A stretch of DNA of 14,670 nt from an archaeon (GTDB taxonomy: Archaea > Thermoproteota > Nitrososphaeria > Nitrososphaerales > CADDZS01), in NCBI GenBank assembly GCA_021792315.1, contig JAJYUX010000016.1:9199-23868 (forward strand). The letters are read 5' to 3'. The notes under the pieces are model-generated. The model was not told the DNA's origin. It searched no databases and worked only from the letters and a program-made list of their open reading frames with translations. Shown in pieces: positions 1 through 5,557 of the stretch (the stretch's first letter is position 1; every line of letters begins with the position of its first letter). Made by a program: the position numbers and the translations under genes.

Positions 1-1
1 A

Positions 2-1261
2 GATGGAAAGAGAATCGCCCCTAAAGTAGAGAGCGGACTAACGGCAGACGAGAGAAAGTTGCTGAACAGATTGGGTCTAGTAGATCAAGCCAATCGAATC
101 ACCCCCTGGGTCATCTCAAGAGTTGATATTGATACTCCAGAGAAGTTCCTGCTACCAAACACAAAATCAATTTGGGGCGGAACAAGTGGCCTCTGGAATA
201 ACCTGTACGACATCCCACAGGGCGAAGTGACAGCTGAGAACATTCAGCACGCTCTCTACATGGCAGCTAACTACGCTTTCCAAGTCCTGAGCGGAAACCT
301 TGCGGCCGCCATCGACGATTATATGGCGTTTCCAGGTCGCTTGGTTCGATTCATGAATGATTTAGCCACATACAGGATCTTTGTCGGCTGGCTTTGGACG
401 ATCGTCCAACATCAACCCCAAGTCACGAAGAATGGGTGGCTCAAGAGACCAGGATTGACGCAAGACGGAGTGATCCCGAGCGAAAACGCGGTGGAGCTCA
501 GTGCCGGATCAAAGTTTTCAACTGACGCTTTCGAGAAATTATTGGAGCTCCATAACGAATGGACACAGGCTTTTTTTGAGGACTACGATCGCCTCGCGGC
601 AATCAGGATTGTCGTGTCACATATTGTTTCTCGAAATTCCAATCTTTCTGGTAGTGAAAAAGAGGAAGCGATAAACAAAGCAGTACGTGAGTTGGCGTCA
701 AATCAGAAGTCAATGGGCGAGCGCGTGACAACTTTGCCGGGTTCTCAGGTATCATCAATTCTAGAAAACAAGACAATAGGAGAACTCGTACTCCAAATCA
801 GATCTATACTGTCGAAAACATACGGCGACAGACAAAACCATTATGCATCCACCATTGGATTTAATGAAGCGGCGTTTCAGATTTCAAAGCTCTTAGGAAC
901 ATCGGAAACGGACTCCATCTTCAAGGAAATAAGGGCGGTTGCCCCTAGGTTTGATCGCCCGAAGGCCCTTGTCACCATGGATCTTCTGAAGAGGCAGCTT
1001 ATGCATCCGATTTACATTCAACACAGTGCTCGTGTATTGTTCGTAATATCTGACAAGAACGCTGAGGAGAGATCTCACATTCTGAATGCCATCTACTACA
1101 CCAACGCAAGCGGAGCCCCTCTTTACAGAGAGTCAAGTGGGCGTCCCTCGCGGACAGAATTAGCCAATGCAGTTGCAAGGGGAACTGTCCCCAGCTACGC
1201 TCTCGAAGCTCATGACTACGTCTATGACATTCCTCAAAGCTTGGACAGCACTTCCTCTTAG
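2..1261 (+). CDS. Probable malate synthase, C-terminal part (5' truncated by window edge)
   Basis: The frame is open from the first bases with no stop before the TTG at 59, so this is the 3' end of a longer gene; 419 residues are visible. Malate synthase condenses glyoxylate with acetyl-CoA in the glyoxylate shunt. Seen: the segment around visible residues 118-125 reads MNDLATYRI, matching the family motif M-E-D-x-A-T-x-R-I that carries the catalytic Asp (codon 359-361 here). A WLWTIVQHQ helix follows, as WQW-type helices do in malate synthase A. About 300 residues follow the motif, against roughly 80-100 in bacterial malate synthase A. That long tail would fit the large (about 90 kDa) Sulfolobus-type enzyme known from the literature. 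The tail includes a GAPLYRESSGRPSRTEL segment that I do not recognise. The gene converges on the hydrolase at 1486. The family call rests on one motif and could be wrong. Confidence 0.6.
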   Translation, partial: DGKRIAPKVESGLTADERKLLNRLGLVDQANRITPWVISRVDIDTPEKFLLPNTKSIWGGTSGLWNNLYDIPQGEVTAENIQHALYMAANYAFQVLSGNLAAAIDDYMAFPGRLVRFMNDLATYRIFVGWLWTIVQHQPQVTKNGWLKRPGLTQDGVIPSENAVELSAGSKFSTDAFEKLLELHNEWTQAFFEDYDRLAAIRIVVSHIVSRNSNLSGSEKEEAINKAVRELASNQKSMGERVTTLPGSQVSSILENKTIGELVLQIRSILSKTYGDRQNHYASTIGFNEAAFQISKLLGTSETDSIFKEIRAVAPRFDRPKALVTMDLLKRQLMHPIYIQHSARVLFVISDKNAEERSHILNAIYYTNASGAPLYRESSGRPSRTELANAVARGTVPSYALEAHDYVYDIPQSLDSTSS

Positions 1262-1353
1262 GAACTATTGGTAAATCAGATCTGAATTGTATTCTAGACA
1301 ACGCCTTACCTTGCTCTCGATGCATGACATGCGTGGCATTGAACCGCTTGGCA

Positions 1354-1396
1354 TTTTTTCTCACGGTACAAACTTTCCATTCTTAACAGACTTTTT
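1354..1396 (+). terminator. Oligo-T tracts, possible terminator of the malate synthase gene
   Basis: A run of six T at 1354-1359 and a run of five at 1392-1396 lie 93-135 bases past the stop at 1261, in the gap between convergent genes (1262-1485). Archaeal termination commonly uses T tracts without a hairpin. I see nothing else in this gap; its longer open frames are antisense or chance. Confidence 0.3.
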
Positions 1397-1485
1397 CCAT
1401 CCGCCGTCATATCAGCTCTGGTCAACCAAGAGCAAAAGTCCACTAGTTTGCACCGCTATACGAAATTGTGACATAGTTTGCATAA

Positions 1486-2217
1486 TCAGACATCCTGTGC
1501 GATTGATTCGAGGTTCTCGGCAAGCTCCTCCGCCGACGAGAAGAAGGGAGAGTGGCCTGAGTCAATCGAGATCACCTTTTCACAGGGTTGCGCCATGTAC
1601 ATCTTCCTCTGCGTCTCAAGTGTAATCGCCCTATCTTTCAGGCATTCGATGTACACTCTCGAAATGCTTCCGAAGTTCTTTTGAGAAGTTGCAACTTTCG
1701 TGTTGAATGGAGCTATCGCTTGGGGGACGAGCAACGATTCTGCCCTCTCGGCGTCTTCATGACTGCAGTCTTGGTAGAAGATTTCCTTCACCACCCCTCT
1801 ATTGAATGAAATAGAGTTTGTCTGCTTGTCTAGAATGGCGTTGGGCATGACTAGAGCTTTGCTATCCAAGTTCGCATGATCAAGAAGACATTCTCCGTTT
1901 CTCGGAAGAAACGCAGTGAGATACACAAGCTTTCTGATCTTTTTTGGCCTGTACTCTGCGGACTGTGTTATGACAATCCCACCCATACTGTGTCCTACAA
2001 GGATTACAGGGTCATTTAGAGAATCAAGTGTTCTCACGACACTCGAAGTATATGTTTCAAGAGTGATTGCTGTGACTGGAACACTTCTATTCCTTCCGTG
2101 GCCAGGAAGATCAATTGCGATCACTTCATGCTTTCTCTTCAGAATTGGGATAACCTTGTCCCAGCACCAGGCTCCATGCCAGGCCCCGTGAATTAATACA
2201 AATTTGCTAGAAGTCAT
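1486..2217 (-). CDS. Alpha/beta hydrolase, plant esterase/hydroxynitrile-lyase-like family
   Basis: A 243-residue cytoplasmic alpha/beta hydrolase, close to the normal length for the family. Seen: the oxyanion-hole region LIHGAWHGAW (residues 8-17), the nucleophile elbow GHSMGG with Ser77, a likely triad Asp195 (in LKDRAI) and His222 (in GHSPFF). The HGAWHGAW start and the GHSPFFS end are typical of the branch that includes salicylate methylesterase and hydroxynitrile lyase homologues; prokaryotic members are mostly uncharacterised esterases. The substrate cannot be read from the sequence. A plausible BRE/TATA lies about 39 bases upstream of the ATG. It is transcribed alone, convergent with the malate synthase fragment. 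Confidence 0.88.
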   Translation of the reverse strand: MTSSKFVLIHGAWHGAWCWDKVIPILKRKHEVIAIDLPGHGRNRSVPVTAITLETYTSSVVRTLDSLNDPVILVGHSMGGIVITQSAEYRPKKIRKLVYLTAFLPRNGECLLDHANLDSKALVMPNAILDKQTNSISFNRGVVKEIFYQDCSHEDAERAESLLVPQAIAPFNTKVATSQKNFGSISRVYIECLKDRAITLETQRKMYMAQPCEKVISIDSGHSPFFSSAEELAENLESIAQDV

Positions 2218-2250
2218 GTTTGCAGTCTATTTCCACTTGTCTTCTTAACT

Positions 2251-2266
2251 TGATATAGCGCTTTTC
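2251..2266 (-). promoter_or_regulatory. BRE/TATA promoter of the alpha/beta hydrolase
   Basis: Read on the minus strand, a purine-rich GAAAAGCG element is followed at once by CTATATCA, centred near 2256. Initiation about 25 bases downstream would give a leader of around 13 bases before the ATG at 2217. This is the cleanest archaeal BRE plus TATA arrangement in the window. Confidence 0.5.
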
Positions 2267-2285
2267 ACATGCCATGAAAAAGTCT

Positions 2286-2764
2286 TCAGAAGTTAACAGC
2301 GTCGCCTACTTTTAATTTGTCGACAACTCGGTCAAGCTCGCCCAATGCCTGTCGACGATTGCGATCTTCCGAAACGTGCGCCTGACTTCGTTCGTAGCAA
2401 GTGCAAAGGCTTTCGATGGTACTCTTCATCTATGTTGGCAATGTCTTGCAGGGGCGTCTCTGCCGAGAGCACTTATTTCAGTCAAGTCCCATATCCTGTG
2501 GTGCAAGGCTAGATAGAGCTCCGATGTGGGCTTTGTTGTTCTTCTCTTTATGTGAAAAAGCGCGCCACCCATGACCGGTCTCTGCAAGCATCTCGTTCAT
2601 GACATAACCGCAACTACTGAAAAATAACTCCCTCCGGATGTGTCAACGATCATTGGTCCATTTCCGCATCTGGGGAAACGATCAGTGGCTGTTGCTAACT
2701 TTCTTAGATCTTCTGATTTGTGTGGAAGGACCGTTGAGCCGACGAAAAGCCGTCTTTTTTCTCC
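2286..2764 (-). other. Chain of very short minus-strand open frames; possibly a decayed coding region
   Basis: No normal gene is present, but the minus strand carries overlapping short frames. Frame 2764-2597 is open with no early start and contains FPRCGNGPMIVDTSGG. Next come a 40-aa ORF at 2600-2478 (contains AETGHGWRAFSHKEK), a 48-aa ORF at 2572-2426 (contains LALHHRIWDLTEISALGRDA) and a 47-aa ORF at 2429-2286 (ends ELDRVVDKLKVGDAVNF). The 2597/2600 and 2426/2429 junctions both form ATGA stop/start overlaps. Reading across frames gives a smoother protein-like text than any single frame, which would fit a gene with about three frameshifts. Chance open frames of this length are common, so it could equally be non-coding. 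I recognise no family. Confidence 0.25.
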
Positions 2765-2902
2765 CTATCGCCTGCCTTTGCGAAATGATCCTTGATTATT
2801 GATGTTATCACAAACCGGGCAACTGAGATTACCTCGCTCGTTGCTACGCATTCTTATGTTGTGTTTCGTGCATAAAGCTGGTTGGCTCGGTTTGTCTGAC
2901 AT
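2765..2902 (-). CDS. Small zinc-finger protein, 45 aa
   Basis: An ORF too short for usual gene finding: ATG at 2902, TAG at 2767-2765. Seen: Cys11-x2-His14, then thirteen residues, then Cys28-Pro-Val-Cys31. This is a plausible four-ligand zinc site in a basic, hydrophilic protein that ends in a RKGRR tail. Archaea of this type encode many such mini zinc fingers, mostly uncharacterised; nucleic-acid or protein binding is the usual inference. A TATA-like CTTATACC is centred about 24 bases upstream of the ATG, which would make a leaderless message and supports this start. The same frame stays open for 55 codons past the TAG, so the protein may be the surviving front half of a longer one. No homologue is recognised by name. 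Confidence 0.5.
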   Translation of the reverse strand: MSDKPSQPALCTKHNIRMRSNERGNLSCPVCDNINNQGSFRKGRR

Positions 2903-2921
2903 GAAAAGAAAGCAGTCTACC

Positions 2922-2930
2922 TGGTATAAG
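2922..2930 (-). promoter_or_regulatory. TATA-like box of the 45-aa zinc-finger ORF
   Basis: The minus strand reads CTTATACC, centred near 2926, about 24 bases before the ATG at 2902. That spacing would place initiation at or next to the start codon. No clear BRE is seen. Confidence 0.3.
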
Positions 2931-3084
2931 GCGCTATCTATTCGAAAAGAGATAATCTTCCACTATTTTTGGATCAAAGCGCAGGATTGGTTTGCTCATT
3001 ATCGCATTTCTGGTCTTATGACGATGCAAAACTGTCTGAAATCAGCATCGGACAAAGCAAACAGCATGATAATCGTGGCCATCC

Positions 3085-3211
3085 ATGGATGATTCTTTTC
3101 TTTCCAAAGAATTTGTCAAAAAGCAAATACACTTAAGCAGGCTTGCACAATTGCAGATTGCAAATCAATTTGCCAGCTAAGAAGAAAACGAAAAAAGGGA
3201 AGAAAAAGTAA
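3085..3211 (+). pseudogene. Short ORF with lysine-rich tail, split by a one-base frameshift
   Basis: ATG at 3085 opens a 31-codon frame (starts MDDSFLSKEFVKKQ) that stops at 3178-3180. One frame over, the DNA encodes LPAKKKTKKGKKK and then TAA at 3209-3211. Removing one T from the TTT at 3169-3171 joins the two into a single coherent protein of about 41 residues with a strongly basic C-terminus. Lys-rich tails of this kind are common on small archaeal nucleic-acid-binding proteins. It may be a recent pseudogene, a sequencing error or, less likely, a recoding site. No convincing TATA box is seen at leaderless spacing. I do not recognise a family. Confidence 0.4.
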
Positions 3212-3422
3212 GCCGACTGGCTTTCGGTCACTTGCTCGCTTGTTGATTTAATTACCAAGAACAGGTGGGCTGATGACTGCCTCTTGTTAGGAACTAGAAA
3301 GTAAGACTTGGTCTCTTGGATCAGTTGTATTTTAGCAAAACATTTACTCGACTGTTGAGAATTTTTGGCCGAACGAACGACAGGAGTTCAACATTTGTCA
3401 TAGACCTCACGTCTAACAACGC

Positions 3423-3430
3423 CTTAATAC
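3423..3430 (+). promoter_or_regulatory. TATA-like box upstream of the zinc-ribbon gene
   Basis: CTTAATAC lies about 42 bases (centre) before the ATG at 3469, predicting a leader of roughly 15 bases. A very similar TTAATAC box precedes the small ORFs at 4954 and 5149. The gap 3212-3468 otherwise shows no gene. Confidence 0.35.
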
Positions 3431-3468
3431 TCATCAAGTAGAGCAAGTTGTTGAAGCGCATTTCGAAA

Positions 3469-3678
3469 ATGAGTTATGGAAATAGGGGAAATTACAGAAA
3501 CAGACCAGGAAATCGGAGCGAAAGTGGCGGCTACGTTCGCGCTCCCAGAGTAATGCATGATGTTACTTGTTCGGACTGCGGGAAGAAGACCCAAGTCCCA
3601 TTTGAGCCCACTCAAGGCAGGCCTGTCTACTGTACAGAGTGTCTTCCAAAGCACAGGGCTCCGAAAAGAGAATTCTAA
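3469..3678 (+). CDS. CxxC...CxxC zinc-ribbon protein, 69 aa
   Basis: A small basic protein. Residues 1-30 are Arg, Gly, Asn and Tyr rich and probably disordered. The C-terminal half is a zinc ribbon: C-S-D-C-G-K-K followed by QVPFEPTQGRPVYCTEC, which is the widespread CxxC-x17-CxxC domain found in archaea, Patescibacteria and the tails of some RNA helicases. The conserved VPF-P-GRPVYC core is fully present. RNA or DNA binding is the usual expectation; no experiment is implied. I chose the ATG at 3469 over the TTG at 3448 because it gives the compact family architecture and lies behind a TATA-like box. A T-rich terminator follows immediately. This is the only confidently real gene in the 2.2-5.5 kb stretch. 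Confidence 0.85.
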   Translation: MSYGNRGNYRNRPGNRSESGGYVRAPRVMHDVTCSDCGKKTQVPFEPTQGRPVYCTECLPKHRAPKREF

Positions 3679-3680
3679 CC

Positions 3681-3690
3681 TTTTTGTTTT
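3681..3690 (+). terminator. T-rich terminator after the zinc-ribbon gene
   Basis: TTTTTGTTTT starts three bases after the stop codon at 3676-3678. An immediate U tract is the normal archaeal terminator form. Confidence 0.5.
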
Positions 3691-3911
3691 GAAGGGAAGT
3701 CCTGACAGGCGATTTCCCTCCACACAATTTCTTCTGGTTGTATCTTCTTTCTGCAAGAATTCTCGCTGTGTGAGCTTTTGCTTTCGTGCCGAGATGCTCC
3801 TCAACGATAGGGCGTTGGCCTCGACGAAAGTCTCGATCTTACCATCATCGAATAGTCAACCTAGTTGTGGTGCTATTACTTGTGAGTTAAGATCAAGTAA
3901 AGCAAGATTAA
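3691..3911 (+). other. Gap with no convincing gene
   Basis: No start-bearing ORF of good quality lies on the plus strand. On the minus strand one frame is open from 3855 through the antisense of the zinc-ribbon gene to 3424. It lacks an ATG, crosses the T-rich terminator, and half of it is forced by the real gene opposite. Its part at 3855-3680 (contains KIETFVEANAL) has a protein-like composition and might be a remnant, but this is weak. Confidence 0.3.
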
Positions 3912-4113
3912 CTTTTTATCAAGGATGAGGATGTCGAACGGATTGGTGAACTAGTCTATGACGAAAAGTTCTCTACAGCAAGATAGCAAAGCTTCAGGGT
4001 GTTGAAGAACAGCAGAGTGGAAGTGTGCCTTCCGTGATGGGACGTAATGCGCAATCAATGAGAACAGATCGAAGTGATGCAAGATCTACCAAATCATCCT
4101 TAACGAATGTCCG
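3912..4113 (+). pseudogene. Possible decayed 5' part of the Cys-rich gene
   Basis: Frame 3912-3986 reads LFIKDEDVERIGELVYDEK and soon stops at TAG 3984-3986. A second frame, open from 3962 to 4195, continues with LYSKIAKLQGVEEQQSGSV and further polar sequence. At about 4088 a third frame takes over with IYQIILNECPMSALEDD and runs into the Cys-rich ORF. Each joined segment is 16-45 codons of protein-like text in the same direction. Two one-base shifts would fuse everything into one protein of about 125 residues. Equally, these could be chance frames. No family recognised. Confidence 0.25.
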
Positions 4114-4293
4114 ATGTCGGCCTTGGAGGATGATCTTTGTCCTGCCGGTAGGAATTCAGGCTGTCCGTGCAAGCGAAGCGAGAAGTGTTGGATGATGTTT
4201 ATCCACGGTTACTGGCGGAAAGATTGGAAAGTAAAACCGAAAGGCGATAGATCGACTCACGGTAGTGATTTATCTACGAACAATTCTTCGTAG
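4114..4293 (+). CDS. Cys-rich small ORF, 59 aa
   Basis: ATG at 4114, TAG at 4291-4293. Seen: four cysteines in a compact cluster (Cys9-x7-Cys17-Pro-Cys19-x5-Cys25), then a Trp- and Lys-rich part (WMMFIHGYWRKDWKVKPKGD) and a polar tail. The Cys spacing could hold zinc or an iron-sulfur cluster, but it is not a motif I can assign. The frame is also open upstream of the ATG to a TGA at about 4073, and upstream sequence in other frames looks coding, so this may be the surviving 3' end of a broken gene. No TATA box at a convincing distance. Confidence 0.35.
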   Translation: MSALEDDLCPAGRNSGCPCKRSEKCWMMFIHGYWRKDWKVKPKGDRSTHGSDLSTNNSS

Positions 4294-4529
4294 CAGTATT
4301 CGTCAATGCTGAGCGAGACATCATATTGCTTTGTTCTTCAGACATCGAGTCCTCTGAGTGTTATGCAGCGCCTATGAAGCCTCATTCCTTGAGGGAAAGA
4401 CCTTGGCCATGTGTATGTTTCATACCATTTTAGATCGTGGAGCGAAATCTTAGAAGAATGGAAGGACGCTAGTCGCCACGTGAGAGTTCAGTTGTAATTT
4501 CCAGATTTCTCTTTGTTAGTGGTCTGCCC

Positions 4530-4619
4530 ATGGCCATGAGCAACAGAGGTCACGAAAGGAAACAGGTAGAAAGGGTTAGAGGCCATGCAAAGGTCAGGCA
4601 AGAATTCCTATGCGCATGA
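4530..4619 (+). CDS. Tiny basic ORF, 29 aa, overlapping the coiled-coil gene
   Basis: ATG at 4530 (a second ATG two codons later), TGA at 4617-4619. The peptide is Arg, His and Lys rich (SNRGHERKQVERVRGHAKVR). Its stop overlaps the ATG at 4616 of the next ORF as ATGA, the usual geometry of translational coupling. A weak AT-rich box, TGTAATTT, is centred about 33 bases upstream. ATGA overlaps arise easily by chance in so short an ORF, so existence is uncertain. Alternatively it is the N-terminus of the next gene, separated by a frameshift. Confidence 0.25.
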   Translation: MAMSNRGHERKQVERVRGHAKVRQEFLCA

Positions 4620-4843
4620 AAGAAAAAGAGGAATCTATAACTAAGCTAAGATCACAACTTATGATGCTGAAAAATTTGTCTGAATTTGACGCCGAAGAAG
4701 GAAGGCTGAGAAGGCTCTACGATCAAGCTCGAATCCAAGGCGATAAGAAGAAGAAAAGAGAATACAAGGATAAGCTGGTAGAATTGAATCAGCGTAAGAA
4801 ACAGGCGATTCGGTCAAGCAGAAGAGAAAACGAACAGTCTTAG
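4616..4843 (+). CDS. Small highly charged coiled-coil protein, 75 aa
   Basis: Nearly the whole protein is charged helix: heptad-like LRSQLMMLKNLSEF, then LRRLYDQARIQGDKKKKREY and KLVELNQRKKQ, ending in a basic SSRRENEQS tail. No transmembrane segment, signal peptide or cysteine is seen. ATG 4616 is preferred to ATG 4610 because it forms an ATGA overlap with the preceding ORF; the difference is two residues. The composition resembles small archaeal proteins of unknown function and gives no enzymatic role. Standing alone in a low-density stretch, it is a plausible but unproven gene. Confidence 0.5.
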   Translation: MKEKEESITKLRSQLMMLKNLSEFDAEEGRLRRLYDQARIQGDKKKKREYKDKLVELNQRKKQAIRSSRRENEQS

Positions 4844-4899
4844 TGAGTTTTCTAGTCATTCATCGGTCAATTGTCCTGTCAATTCATTCGGCTTCGAAC

Positions 4900-4907
4900 G
4901 TTAATAC
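4900..4907 (+). promoter_or_regulatory. TATA-like box upstream of the 39-aa basic ORF
   Basis: GTTAATAC, centred about 50 bases before the ATG at 4954, predicts a leader of around 24 bases. It shares TTAATAC with the boxes at 3423 and 5116. Confidence 0.25.
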
Positions 4908-4953
4908 GCAGACGCAATTTCGCTCAAAGAAGTAATTCACAGAAAGACAACAC

Positions 4954-5073
4954 ATGCGCGCATTCAATGTAATTCGAAAAGTGTTTCTGAAACGACATTT
5001 CATTAAATCTCAACGATTGTCTTTAAGACAGAATCCGAGGAAGACTCCAAGAAATTCGTCCGGTAAGAAATGA
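4954..5073 (+). CDS. Very basic small ORF, 39 aa
   Basis: ATG at 4954, TGA at 5071-5073. The peptide has 13 Arg/Lys residues and one His in 39, no acidic residue at all, and the ending NPRKTPRNSSGKK. The first half (AFNVIRKVFLKRHFIKSQRL) could form an amphipathic cationic helix. This would suit a nucleic-acid-binding or membrane-active peptide, but the function is unknown. It has a possible TATA box upstream. A frame this short may be chance. Confidence 0.3.
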   Translation: MRAFNVIRKVFLKRHFIKSQRLSLRQNPRKTPRNSSGKK

Positions 5074-5115
5074 AGTGAGACCGGCCAATGATGCTAACTG
5101 TCTTGCTAATACAAT

Positions 5116-5123
5116 CTTAATAC
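5116..5123 (+). promoter_or_regulatory. TATA-like box upstream of the 64-aa ORF
   Basis: CTTAATAC is centred about 29 bases before the ATG at 5149, giving an almost leaderless transcript. A GAGGT lies about ten bases before the ATG. Confidence 0.3.
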
Positions 5124-5148
5124 TGACGAAGACAAGAGGTTAGAGGCC

Positions 5149-5343
5149 ATGTGCAAATTCTCGCACGTTCCGGCCAAGACCAGAATGCGCGGATTCATCC
5201 TGGATAATGAAACGGGGAAGAGATATCCTGAATCGAAATATTCGGTCGTTCACAAATCAGGCCACGCGGGTTGCCGGGTCCAACGAATTGCTGGTTCAGA
5301 CAAGAGAGATTATTCTAGCAAGAATTCACGCAGGAGCAGCTAA
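5149..5343 (+). CDS. Hypothetical small protein, 64 aa
   Basis: ATG at 5149 after GAGGTTAGAGGCC, which includes a weak Shine-Dalgarno, and behind a TATA-like box. The protein is hydrophilic with two Cys and several His (CKFSHVP near the start, HKSGHAGC in the middle) and a Ser/Arg-rich end. A competing frame at 5207-5404 overlaps its second half and contains the helical ELLVQTREIILARIHAGAA. A frameshift near 5270 could link the two. No family recognised; moderate doubt that it is a gene. Between 5344 and 5557 only a weak 51-codon frame (5356-5511) is seen. Confidence 0.35.
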   Translation: MCKFSHVPAKTRMRGFILDNETGKRYPESKYSVVHKSGHAGCRVQRIAGSDKRDYSSKNSRRSS

Positions 5344-5502
5344 GATCTATTTCATATGGAGAAATTACAAATTGCTTATCGACTACACATTTCCTGCGCA
5401 ATGATCGTTCCCAACTTCCGAAAGTCACAGCACTCGAAAAAAGTTCCAGGAATATTCCGTGGCGCGAGAACACGATTTTCACAATTGAGAATCGTATCAT
5501 TC

Positions 5503-5514
5503 TGTTATTAGCTG
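5503..5514 (+). promoter_or_regulatory. Possible TATA region of the ferritin-like/VIT gene
   Basis: TGTTATTAGCTG is centred about 49 bases before the ATG at 5558. Initiation about 25 bases downstream would leave a leader of roughly 24 bases that includes the purine-rich AAGAAGGGAAG Shine-Dalgarno-like stretch at 5544-5554. Confidence 0.25.
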
Positions 5515-5557
5515 TTCAGGAGAGCGTTTTCACAAAGGAATCCAAGAAGGGAAGATT

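Noticed and set aside
999..1364. 121-aa minus-strand ORF
   Set aside because: Antisense to the malate synthase frame over most of its length, with a composition typical of a shadow frame.
2799..3092. 97-aa plus-strand ORF
   Set aside because: Odd composition with five Trp, no recognisable domain, and it lies antisense to the better-supported zinc-finger ORF.
3424..3804. 126-aa minus-strand ORF
   Set aside because: Half is the antisense of the zinc-ribbon gene and it reads through that gene's terminator; no ATG start.
4574..5151. 14-base direct repeat GGTTAGAGGCCATG at 4574-4587 and 5138-5151
   Set aside because: In a window this size a matching 14-mer pair is expected about 0.4 times by chance, and the two copies sit in different contexts.
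5207..5404. 65-aa plus-strand ORF overlapping the 5149 ORF
   Set aside because: No promoter or ribosome site of its own; kept only as a possible frameshifted continuation of the 5149 ORF.
2218..5557. tRNA, other structured RNA or CRISPR array in the gene-poor stretch
   Set aside because: I scanned for the GTTCRANNC T-arm, regular repeats and spacers and saw none; a covariance-model search was not possible.
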